Shown here piece by piece: positions 1-6,254 of a DNA stretch of 8,919 nt; the stretch's first letter is position 1; each line of letters starts with the position of its first letter. A model generated the notes under the pieces. That model saw nothing but the letters and a program-made list of their open reading frames with translations, was not told where the DNA came from and made no database searches. Position numbers and translations under genes: made by a program. This DNA comes from JAJFFW01 sp038531315 (lineage in GTDB: Bacteria > Pseudomonadota > Alphaproteobacteria > Caulobacterales > Parvularculaceae): contig JBCBBT010000087.1 in NCBI GenBank assembly GCA_038531315.1, positions 1-8,919 on the forward strand, written 5' to 3'.

Positions 1-1
1 C

Positions 2-1012
2 GCCGCCGGATTTGTCGCGTTTTTGCTGATCGGCGTCGGCGTCGGGGCCGCCGGCACGAATTTGCTGGCGCTTCTGGCGACGCGTACGCCGCCGGCGCGA
101 AAATCAGCCGCCGCCGCGATTGTCTGGATCATGATGATTGTCGGTTTTGTCATCACCGCCGCCATCGCCGGCCAGATGCTCGATCCTTTTTCGATGCGCC
201 GTCTCTTCACCGTCACTGTTGCGGTTTCGTTGGGCGCTTTTGCGCTTGCCGCGCTCGCGGTCCTCGGCGTTGAAAAAACGCAGATCGCCAAACCGCAGGA
301 TCGCCCCGCGCCGACGCCTTTCTGGGACGCCATGCGCGAGATCTGGCGCGAACAACAAGCGCGCCGCTTCACGATTTTTGTTTTTGTTTCAATGCTCGCC
401 TACAGCGCGCAGGACCTCATTCTGGAGCCTTTCGCCGGGCTGATCTATGGCTACACGCCGGGCGAATCGACGACGCTCGCCGGCGTCCAGAATGGCGGCG
501 TTCTCCTCGGCATGATTGCGACCGCCATAATCGGCACGACAATCGGAAAATCCCGCGCCGGGTTCATGCGACTGTGGACCATATGCGGCTGCATCGCGTC
601 GGCCTTTTCGTTGATGGCGCTCGCGCTTGGCGCATCGCTCAGCGCAACCTGGCCTCTGTCGCTCAATGTTTTTGCGCTCGGTCTTTCGAACGGCGCATTC
701 GCCGTCGCAGCGATCGGGTCGATGATGACGCTGGCGAGCGCCGGCCGCGAAGGCAGCGAAGGCGCCCGGATGGGCGTCTGGGGCGCATCGCAGGCGATTG
801 CTTTTGGGCTCGGCGGTTTTATCGGCGCTGCAGCGATCGACCTGACACGGATGATCTTCGCTGATGTCGGGTCAGCCTTTGCGTTTGTCTTCGGATTTGA
901 AGGGCTCATGTTTGTCGCCGCTGCGGTTCTGGCGGCGCGGGTCGGGCGGTCCGCCGCCGATGAAATCAGACTTCCGGTGATGCCGGCTGGCGATCAGTTG
1001 CCAGCGGAGTGA
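2..1012 (+). CDS. PucC/BCH-family transporter-like protein (5' end missing)
   Basis: The C-terminal 336 residues of an MFS-like membrane protein of the PucC/LhaA/Orf428 (BCH) family. The reading frame is open to the window edge, so the true start and roughly the first 100 residues lie outside. Family marks seen: a glycine-rich stretch GVGVGAAGTNLLALLA near the visible start, the IVWIMMIVGF helix followed by an LDP motif, and the GESTTLAGVQNGGVLLGM segment, close to the G-x-ST-x-L-x-x-x-Q-x-GGVL-x-GM signature of PucC proteins. Several hydrophobic helices follow, and the tail is polar. Family members act in the inner membrane in assembly of light-harvesting complexes or bacteriochlorophyll delivery. 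The copy directly before bchP in other purple bacteria is the Orf428/bch2 type, normally downstream of bchG, so bchG is expected just left of this window. That subtype is inferred from position only. The stop overlaps the bchP ribosome binding site. Confidence 0.88.
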   Translation, partial: AAGFVAFLLIGVGVGAAGTNLLALLATRTPPARKSAAAAIVWIMMIVGFVITAAIAGQMLDPFSMRRLFTVTVAVSLGAFALAALAVLGVEKTQIAKPQDRPAPTPFWDAMREIWREQQARRFTIFVFVSMLAYSAQDLILEPFAGLIYGYTPGESTTLAGVQNGGVLLGMIATAIIGTTIGKSRAGFMRLWTICGCIASAFSLMALALGASLSATWPLSLNVFALGLSNGAFAVAAIGSMMTLASAGREGSEGARMGVWGASQAIAFGLGGFIGAAAIDLTRMIFADVGSAFAFVFGFEGLMFVAAAVLAARVGRSAADEIRLPVMPAGDQLPAE

Positions 1013-1016
1013 GGAG
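1012..1016 (+). promoter_or_regulatory. Ribosome binding site of bchP
   Basis: AGGAG lies six bases before the bchP ATG at 1023 and shares its first base with the TGA stop of the upstream pucC-like gene. This fixes the bchP start and suggests translational coupling of the two genes. Confidence 0.7.
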
Positions 1017-1022
1017 CAGGTC

Positions 1023-2234
1023 ATGGCTTTTGATGAACTAACGATTACGGAAACTTATGACGCTGTTGTGGTCGGCGGCGGGCCCGCCGGCGCGACGGCC
1101 GCGTTCGATCTTGCCTGCGCGGGCAAAAAAGTCATGCTGCTCGACAAGGCGGGCCGGATAAAGCCGTGCGGCGGGGCGATTCCGCCGCGGCTGATCCGCG
1201 ATTTTGAAATTCCCGACAGCCAGATCGTGGCGCGCGCGACATCGGCCCAGATGATTTCGCCCTCGAACAAAAAAGTCGATATGCCGATTGACGGCGGCTC
1301 GGTCGGGATGGTCGACAGAGAACATTTCGATGAGTTCCTGCGCGAGCGCGCGGCGATCGCAGGCGCAGTGCGCGTTGACGGCTCATTTGTCCGTATAGAA
1401 CGCGACGAGCGGGACTGCGCGATCGTGTGTTACCGCCCGAAGGGCGCGGAGAAAAAAGCGCCCCTGACGCGCGTGCGCGCGAGCGCTATCGTCGGCGCCG
1501 ACGGCGCAAAATCGCAGGTCGCGCTGCAAACGGTGAAAAACGCCGACAAGAAAAAATGTGTCTTCGCCTATCATGAAATCATCAAGTCTCCGACGGAAGG
1601 CTTTGATGGGGCGCGGTGCGACATCTATTATCAGGGAAAATTATCGCCGGATTCCTATGCGTGGGTGTTTCCCCATGGCGACACCACAAGCGTCGGCGTC
1701 GGCAGCGCGCACAAGGGCTTTTCGCTGCGCGGGGCCGTGGCGGCGCTCAGACAAGACACCAGGCTCGACGACGCGCGAACCATCCGCACCGAAGGCGCGC
1801 CGATCCCGTTGAAACCCTTGCGCAAGTGGGACAACGGCAAAGACGTGATCCTCGCCGGCGACGCCGCCGGGTGCGTCGCGCCAGCCTCAGGCGAGGGCAT
1901 CTATTACGCGATGCTTGGCGGGCGAACCGCTTCTGAGGCTGTATGCGAGCTTCTCGAAACGGGCGATGCGCGCGCATTATCGCGTGCGCGTAAGAGTTAT
2001 CTGAAAGAACACGGCAAGGTCTTTTTCATTCTCGGAATCATGCAGCACTTTTGGTACCGCAATGACAAGCGCCGTGAGCGGTTCGTCGATATCTGCCGCG
2101 ACAAGGACGTACAAAGACTGACGTGGGACGCTTACATGAACAAGCGGCTCGTGAAGGCGGACCACGCCGCCCACGCCAAGATTTTCTTCAAAGACCTCGG
2201 CCATCTGTTCGGGTTCATTTCCCCGCAGCGGTGA
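1023..2234 (+). CDS. bchP: Geranylgeranyl diphosphate/geranylgeranyl-bacteriochlorophyll reductase
   Basis: A 403-residue FAD-dependent reductase that reduces the geranylgeranyl tail of bacteriochlorophyll to phytyl in three NADPH-dependent steps, the last stage of bacteriochlorophyll a synthesis. Seen: a Rossmann FAD-binding motif VVVGGGPAGATAA (about residues 15-27), the KPCGGAIPP segment (47-55) typical of the ChlP/BchP group, a second flavin motif VGADGAKSQVA (157-167), and the LAGDAAGCVAPASGEGIYYAM block (about 277-297) that closes the FAD site. Length is slightly above the roughly 390 residues usual for BchP, through a short N-terminal extension before the first beta strand. The start is set by AGGAG six bases upstream. 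Ten bases follow the pucC-like stop and seven precede tspO, so all probably share one transcript. Other geranylgeranyl reductases (archaeal lipid type) look similar, but the pucC-like neighbour favours BchP. Confidence 0.93.
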   Translation: MAFDELTITETYDAVVVGGGPAGATAAFDLACAGKKVMLLDKAGRIKPCGGAIPPRLIRDFEIPDSQIVARATSAQMISPSNKKVDMPIDGGSVGMVDREHFDEFLRERAAIAGAVRVDGSFVRIERDERDCAIVCYRPKGAEKKAPLTRVRASAIVGADGAKSQVALQTVKNADKKKCVFAYHEIIKSPTEGFDGARCDIYYQGKLSPDSYAWVFPHGDTTSVGVGSAHKGFSLRGAVAALRQDTRLDDARTIRTEGAPIPLKPLRKWDNGKDVILAGDAAGCVAPASGEGIYYAMLGGRTASEAVCELLETGDARALSRARKSYLKEHGKVFFILGIMQHFWYRNDKRRERFVDICRDKDVQRLTWDAYMNKRLVKADHAAHAKIFFKDLGHLFGFISPQR

Positions 2235-2241
2235 CCACGGC

Positions 2242-2724
2242 ATGGAGGGCGGCGTTCGCAAGCCTCTGGCGGTCGCAATTGCGGCGGCGCTGGTTGTGTC
2301 ATTTGCCGGCGGCGGGCTGACCGATGTCGGGCCGTGGTACGAAAATCTCAAAAAACCCTCTTTTAATCCGCCGAACTGGGTTTTCGCGCCCGCATGGACG
2401 ACGATCTACAGCCTTTGCGTCGTTGCGGCGGTGGTCGGCTGGCGCGCCGCGCGGACGGGCGCGGAGCGAACGCAGCTGATTGCGCTTTTCAGTCTCAACG
2501 CATTTTTCAATGTATTTTGGAGCGCGCTATTTTTTGCCGTCAAGCGGCCGGATTGGGCGCTCTTCGAGATTGTTTTTCTATGGCTGTCGGTGCTGGCGCT
2601 TGTTTTGTTCTTTGTGCGGTTTTCAAAAATCTCAGCGCTCGCGCTGACGCCTTACCTGTTGTGGGTCGGTTTCGCATCGGTTCTCAATTTGACGATCGTT
2701 CAACTGAATGCGCCATTTGGATAG
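2242..2724 (+). CDS. tspO: TspO/MBR-family tryptophan-rich sensory protein
   Basis: A 160-residue inner-membrane protein with five predicted helices, the size and layout of bacterial TspO, the homologue of the mitochondrial translocator protein. The family binds porphyrins; in Rhodobacter sphaeroides TspO dampens photosynthesis gene expression in response to oxygen. Seen: the family hallmark after helix 1, W32-Y33 then LKKPSFNPPNWVFAPAW (36-52), the NAFFNVFWSALFF helix (86-98), and the last helix PYLLWVGFASVLNL (137-150). The closing segment reads NLTIVQLN, where I expect an aromatic (N-x-x-I-W-x-LN) in many members; this is from memory of the family. No clear Shine-Dalgarno precedes the ATG, seven bases after the bchP stop, so translation may be coupled to bchP. 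In R. sphaeroides tspO sits among the crt genes, so its place after bchP differs. Confidence 0.92.
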   Translation: MEGGVRKPLAVAIAAALVVSFAGGGLTDVGPWYENLKKPSFNPPNWVFAPAWTTIYSLCVVAAVVGWRAARTGAERTQLIALFSLNAFFNVFWSALFFAVKRPDWALFEIVFLWLSVLALVLFFVRFSKISALALTPYLLWVGFASVLNLTIVQLNAPFG

Positions 2725-2725
2725 C

Positions 2726-3004
2726 ATGATGAGCAACGTTCCTGTCTGGATGATCGATGCGATCCTGGTCGGCGTGGTGATCGAATTTATTGTCCTGCGC
2801 GCTTTATTGATCCGCAACGGCGCCGCTGGTTTCATCGGGCCGCTATTTTTGTTTCTGATATCAGGCGCTTTTTTGCTCGCCGCCGTGCGATTGTCGCTTT
2901 CGGGCGTCAACGGGGGGGCAATCGCCTTGATCTTGTTCGCCGCCTTTATCTCCCACGGTTTAATGCTTTTTGTGTCCTACGACCGTCTTCAGCCGAAACG
3001 ATAA
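2726..3004 (+). CDS. Small three-helix membrane protein of unknown function
   Basis: About 92 residues and not a family I recognise. Three hydrophobic stretches are visible: VPVWMIDAILVGVVIEFIVL, then GFIGPLFLFLISGAFLLAAV, then AIALILFAAFISHGLMLFVS, with a basic end (LQPKR). The first helix contains an acidic residue (E) and ends at RALLIRNG; the third carries a histidine. The ATG at 2726 lies one base after the tspO stop, and a second ATG follows at 2729; GGA at 2719-2721 is a weak ribosome binding site for either. An in-frame ATG at 2708 would add six residues and overlap tspO but has no ribosome binding site. A run of seven G at 2912-2918 lies inside the gene, but the hydrophobic pattern continues after it, so no frameshift is indicated. 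It is the last gene before the terminator at 3029. Context suggests a role linked to TspO or photosynthetic membranes; that is inference only. Confidence 0.78.
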   Translation: MMSNVPVWMIDAILVGVVIEFIVLRALLIRNGAAGFIGPLFLFLISGAFLLAAVRLSLSGVNGGAIALILFAAFISHGLMLFVSYDRLQPKR

Positions 3005-3028
3005 ATTCTATTTCTTTTCCGACAAGGA

Positions 3029-3052
3029 AAAGGCCTCCCGAAGGAGGCCTTT
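3029..3052. terminator. Bidirectional intrinsic terminator between convergent units
   Basis: A perfect 10-base-pair stem, AAAGGCCTCC (3029-3038) with GGAGGCCTTT (3043-3052), closed by a four-base loop. It lies 24 bases past the small membrane protein's stop and 22 bases past the sppA stop on the other strand. Read on the minus strand the loop is UUCG closed by C-G, the extra-stable tetraloop, and TTTT ends the stem; on the plus strand only three T follow the GC part. It probably ends both the photosynthesis transcript and the sppA transcript. Confidence 0.85.
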
Positions 3053-3074
3053 GGCGTTGAGCAGGGCGCAAGCG

Positions 3075-4181
3075 TTATCCCTGACACAAGCTGACAAAGT
3101 CTTGCGGCAACATAATCAGGGGGCCGCCTTTTAAGTCAGCACAGGCGCGTGCGCGCTCGATTTTCGCCGCCTCTTCAGCGCTCACTTTTTGAGCTTTGGC
3201 GCCGAAGAATTCTTCAAACGGCGACTTTTTCTCACTCGGCGGCGCAACGAGCTTCCAGTTGTCGCCCGTTGCGCCGATTTTCTCGGCGATATAGGCGAGT
3301 GTTTCCTGGTAGGTCTTGGTGTCGTCGATATAGCCGTAACCCTCAGCAAGGTCGTTGCCGTAAATCATCGCGCCATGCTGATTGACGAGCGCCGTGCGGT
3401 CCATGCCGCGATTGGCGACCACGTGATCGAGGAATTTCTCGTAGAATTCCTCCGCGGTGGCTTGCAAAAGCGCGACCTCGCGCTCGCTCATGGGGCGAAA
3501 CGGATTGCCGATGTCCTTACCGAGCCCTGCGCCGATGAATGTCGTTTTAATCCCGCCGCGGGTCGCGACGCCGCTCTGGAAGAGCGTGCCCTCGAAGCCC
3601 ACCGGGTCGTCGTAGTAGAACCAGTTGCCGAAATTGACGCCCACCGATCCAATAAGCGAGCCGTGATCGGCGAAGATTTTGTCGGCGCCAGCCGTCGACC
3701 AGACACCGCCCGATGCAGAAATCGTATCGACATAGGCGACAACCGGCTTGCCGGCTGCTTTGACCGCCTCGACGCCGTCATGGATGGCTTGCGATCCGAC
3801 GATCGAGCCGCCCGGCGTCGTTACAAACATCATGACGGCCTTGATGTCGTCATTCTTTGCGGCGGCTAGGAGCTGTTCCTTCACCTCATAGCCATAGGTG
3901 ACGCCGATGATCTGGCTGAAGAAGCCGCCGTCGGCATCTTCCGGCTTATGGGTCAGGATCGGCCCCTTCACATCGACCTGAAGGATGGCGTTGTTGCTGT
4001 CTTTTTCGCCATAGAGCACATCGGACGACAGCTCTGCGGCGGCGCCTTTGCTTGCGCTCGCGCCGGCGCCGGCGAGCGAAGCGACGCCGCAGGAAACGAG
4101 TGCGATTACGACAATCCCGCCGACGATCATTTTGATGACCATCCGGACGAGGTCCCAGAGAAGTGGTGGTCTTTCGGACAT
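3075..4181 (-). CDS. sppA: Membrane-anchored S49-family serine peptidase (SppA-like)
   Basis: A 368-residue Ser/Lys-dyad peptidase of the S49 family (signal-peptide peptidase SppA type), which cleaves leftover signal peptides or other membrane-associated peptides on the periplasmic side. Seen: an N-terminal hydrophobic segment (about residues 11-31), a TPGGS motif (122-126), the nucleophile in SASGGVW (Ser157), the SLIGSVGV strand (175-182), and Lys222 in GKDIGNPFRPMSERE, the expected general base. The Ser-Lys spacing is 65, against 52 in Bacillus subtilis SppA (Ser147/Lys199), owing to extra residues around FYYDDPVGFEG. LVSC at 28-31 fits a lipobox, so the protein may be a lipoprotein rather than a simple membrane anchor. 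The tail has two cysteines (347, 366) outside the conserved domain. Length fits single-domain SppA, not the roughly 600-residue E. coli type. A strong ribosome binding site fixes the start. Confidence 0.88.
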   Translation of the reverse strand: MSERPPLLWDLVRMVIKMIVGGIVVIALVSCGVASLAGAGASASKGAAAELSSDVLYGEKDSNNAILQVDVKGPILTHKPEDADGGFFSQIIGVTYGYEVKEQLLAAAKNDDIKAVMMFVTTPGGSIVGSQAIHDGVEAVKAAGKPVVAYVDTISASGGVWSTAGADKIFADHGSLIGSVGVNFGNWFYYDDPVGFEGTLFQSGVATRGGIKTTFIGAGLGKDIGNPFRPMSEREVALLQATAEEFYEKFLDHVVANRGMDRTALVNQHGAMIYGNDLAEGYGYIDDTKTYQETLAYIAEKIGATGDNWKLVAPPSEKKSPFEEFFGAKAQKVSAEEAAKIERARACADLKGGPLIMLPQDFVSLCQG

Positions 4182-4187
4182 GAAGCC

Positions 4188-4194
4188 CCTCCTT
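4188..4194 (-). promoter_or_regulatory. Ribosome binding site of sppA
   Basis: Read on the minus strand, AAGGAGG stands six bases before the ATG at 4181, a near-ideal Shine-Dalgarno and the strongest in the window. It decides the sppA start and predicts efficient translation. Confidence 0.8.
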
Positions 4195-4247
4195 GCTTGC
4201 TTCCAGAAAAAAATTGCTCTTCGAATGTAAGGGGGGGCGTCGTGCGC

Positions 4248-4277
4248 TAAAATGCCATTTTACAACTGTAAAATGGC
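4248..4277. promoter_or_regulatory. Candidate operator: triple heptamer with two overlapping palindromes
   Basis: The heptamer TAAAATG occurs at 4248-4254, inverted at 4256-4262, and again direct at 4269-4275. The last two lie in a perfect 11-base inverted repeat, GCCATTTTACA (4254-4264) and TGTAAAATGGC (4267-4277), two bases apart. The first two form a 7-base palindrome around one C. The two direct copies are 21 bases apart, two helical turns. The centre reads TACAACTGTA, matching TACANNTGTA, the core known for BlaI/MecI/CopY repressors. The site lies 67-96 bases before the sppA start and 144-174 before aspS, in otherwise GC-rich DNA. No T-run follows either side, so a terminator is unlikely. 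The bound regulator is unknown. Each heptamer also contains TAAAAT, close to a -10 hexamer, so it may overlap promoters. Confidence 0.6.
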
Positions 4278-4421
4278 GTCTGGTCTGCTCTGAGGCACCG
4301 TTGATCGCATTGTCGGCGCCTATTTAGAGGAGCCGCGCAGTCTTGACATTCAAGAGAGGTCGGGCTCACTCCCGCAGGGCTGATTTCCCGCTATTTTATC
4401 CGACACGAAAGAACGCTGACC

Positions 4422-6224
4422 ATGCACGCCTACCGCACGCACCATTGCAACGAATTGCGCAAATCCGCCGTCGGCGAGACGGTGCGGCTTTCGGGCTGGG
4501 TCCACCGCAAGCGCGACCATGGCGGCCTGCTGTTCATCGATTTGCGCGACCATTACGGGCTGACGCAGCTGGTTGTGGAGCCTGAGGCGCCTTTCTTTGC
4601 AGATGTTGAAAAAGTCCGCCAGGAAAGTGTCATCAGGATCGAAGGCAAGGTCGTGGCGCGCGACAGCGCCGTCATCAATCCGAACCTGCCGACGGGCGAA
4701 ATTGAAATTCGTCTGACGGCTTTTGAAGTGATGTCGGCGGCCGAGGAGCTGCCCTTGCCGGTCTTTGGCGAGCCGGATTATCCCGAAGACATCCGGATGA
4801 CCTACCGTTATCTCGACCTGCGCCGTGAAGGTCTCCACGCCAATATCATGCTGCGCTCAAAAGTGATCAAAGCGATCCGCGACGGCATGGAGGCGATCGG
4901 CTTTACTGACTTTCAAACGCCGATACTGACGGCCTCATCGCCGGAAGGCGCGCGCGATTTTCTCGTCCCGTCGCGGCTGCATCCGGGCAAGTTCTACGCG
5001 CTGCCGCAGGCGCCGCAAATCTTCAAACAGCTGATCATGGTCTCAGGCTTTGACCGCTATTATCAGATCGCGCCGTGTTTCCGCGATGAAGATGCGCGGG
5101 CCGACCGTTCCGCGGGCGAATTTTATCAGCTCGATCTTGAGATGAGTTTCGTCGAGCGCCAGGACGTCTTTGATGCGGTAGCGCCCGTCGTTCACGACGT
5201 TTTCAAGAAGTTCGCCGGCGAGCGCGCCGTCACATCCTTGCCGTTCCCGATGATCGCCTATGACGAGGCGATGTTAAAATATGGCTCCGACAAGCCGGAC
5301 CTGCGCAACCCGATCGAGATGCAGATCGTTTCGGAACATTTCCGTGGATCGGGCTTTAAGATTTTTGCGCAAATCCTCGACGCGGACCCGGCGCATGAAA
5401 TCCGTGCGATCCCGGCGCCGACCGGGGGCAGTCGCGCCTTTTGCGACCGCATGAATGCGTGGGCGCAAAAAGAAGGCTTGCCCGGCATGGGCTACATCAT
5501 GTGGGGCGACAACGACGAAGCCAAAGGCCCGCTCGCCAAGAACATCGGGCCGGAGCGCGCCGACGCCGTACGGGCGCAACTCGGCCTGAAAGCCGGCGAC
5601 GCCGCCTTCTTTCTGGCCGGCAAGGCCTCAGAGTTTGTCACGGTCGCCGGCAAGGCGCGCAACGTCATCGCCGACGAGCTTGGGCTCGCCGACAAGGACC
5701 GCTTCGAATTCGCCTGGATTGTCGATTTCCCGATGTATGAATGGGATGAGGAACACAAGAAAGTCGAGTTCGGCCATAACCCGTTCTCGATGCCGCAGGG
5801 CGGGCTTGAAGCGCTGGAAGCAGCGTCTACGGATGAAGAGTATCTGGCCATCAAAGCCTATCAATACGATATCGTTTGCAACGGCTATGAACTTGGCTCA
5901 GGCGCGATCAGAAACCATCGCCCGGATCTTATGTACAAGGCCTTCGACATTGCGGGTTACGGTCCGGAAGTTGTCGAGGAAAAATTCGGCGGCATGCTGA
6001 ACGCCTTCAAATATGGCGCGCCGCCCCATGGCGGTTGCGCGCTCGGGTTGGAGCGCATCGTGATGTTGCTTTCCGACGAAGACAATATTCGTGAAGTGAC
6101 GATGTTCCCGATGAACCAGCAGGCTGAAGACTTGTTGCTGGGCGCGCCGGCTGAACCCGATCATGCGCAGCTCAATGACGTGCATATCAAAGTCGCCAAA
6201 CCGATTGAAGAAAAGCGCGACTGA
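4422..6224 (+). CDS. aspS: Aspartyl-tRNA synthetase, probably non-discriminating (Asp/Asn)
   Basis: A 600-residue class IIb synthetase that charges tRNA with aspartate in the cytoplasm; length is normal for bacterial AspRS. Seen: the N-terminal anticodon-binding OB fold (WVHRKRDHGGLLFIDLRD, 26-43), YRYLDLRRE (128-136), motif 2 FRDEDARADR (220-229), the bacterial GAD insertion (roughly 300-420), and motif 3 GLER (542-545). His33 aligns with His31 of Pseudomonas aeruginosa AspRS, where E. coli has Leu30, and Ala83 stands where E. coli has Lys81. Those positions separate non-discriminating from tRNA(Asp)-specific enzymes, so this one is predicted to make Asp-tRNA(Asn) too, for conversion by GatCAB. 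Motif 2 carries an extra residue (SAGEF) as in other alphaproteobacteria. The ribosome binding site is weak (GAAAGAA). A TATTTTAT stretch at 4392-4399 could be a -10 region but has no good -35. It is divergent from sppA and ends at its own terminator. Confidence 0.97.
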   Translation: MHAYRTHHCNELRKSAVGETVRLSGWVHRKRDHGGLLFIDLRDHYGLTQLVVEPEAPFFADVEKVRQESVIRIEGKVVARDSAVINPNLPTGEIEIRLTAFEVMSAAEELPLPVFGEPDYPEDIRMTYRYLDLRREGLHANIMLRSKVIKAIRDGMEAIGFTDFQTPILTASSPEGARDFLVPSRLHPGKFYALPQAPQIFKQLIMVSGFDRYYQIAPCFRDEDARADRSAGEFYQLDLEMSFVERQDVFDAVAPVVHDVFKKFAGERAVTSLPFPMIAYDEAMLKYGSDKPDLRNPIEMQIVSEHFRGSGFKIFAQILDADPAHEIRAIPAPTGGSRAFCDRMNAWAQKEGLPGMGYIMWGDNDEAKGPLAKNIGPERADAVRAQLGLKAGDAAFFLAGKASEFVTVAGKARNVIADELGLADKDRFEFAWIVDFPMYEWDEEHKKVEFGHNPFSMPQGGLEALEAASTDEEYLAIKAYQYDIVCNGYELGSGAIRNHRPDLMYKAFDIAGYGPEVVEEKFGGMLNAFKYGAPPHGGCALGLERIVMLLSDEDNIREVTMFPMNQQAEDLLLGAPAEPDHAQLNDVHIKVAKPIEEKRD

Positions 6225-6254
6225 AAGAGCGCACGTCCGCGGGGCGCTTTTTTC
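6224..6254 (+). terminator. Intrinsic terminator of aspS
   Basis: AGCGC (6228-6232) pairs with GCGCT (6244-6248) around an 11-base loop, and the stem can extend outward as AAAG with TTTT including one G-U pair. Six T (6248-6253) follow the GC core. The hairpin starts on the last base of the aspS stop codon. Its T-tract runs up to the stop codon (6255-6257) of the convergent hydrolase, so the signal is squeezed between two genes. Confidence 0.65.

Noticed and set aside
2912..2918. A run of seven G as a possible frameshift in the small membrane protein
   Set aside because: The frame stays open on both sides and the third hydrophobic helix continues normally after it.
3189..3869. A 226-codon plus-strand open frame opposite sppA
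   Set aside because: It is the antisense shadow of a GC-rich coding region; the minus strand has full S49 peptidase motifs and a strong ribosome binding site.
4207..4213. A seven-base T run (minus strand) in the sppA leader as an attenuator
   Set aside because: No GC-rich stem precedes it, so it lacks the structure of an intrinsic terminator.
4343..4353. TTGACATTCAA as an FNR-type site or a -35 element for aspS
   Set aside because: The half-sites are three bases apart, not the TTGAT-N4-ATCAA layout of FNR, and at 17 bases spacing the next hexamer is TCACTC, a poor -10. It may still be part of an unusual promoter, but I cannot support it.
4182..4421. A PpsR/CrtJ site (TGT-N12-ACA) in the main intergenic region
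   Set aside because: I checked several TGT positions here and none has ACA at the required distance, so there is no sign that the photosynthesis repressor controls sppA or aspS.
5492..5854. Open frames of 76-120 codons inside aspS on the minus strand and in another plus frame
   Set aside because: They overlap the well-conserved AspRS sequence completely and show no recognisable motif or ribosome binding site.
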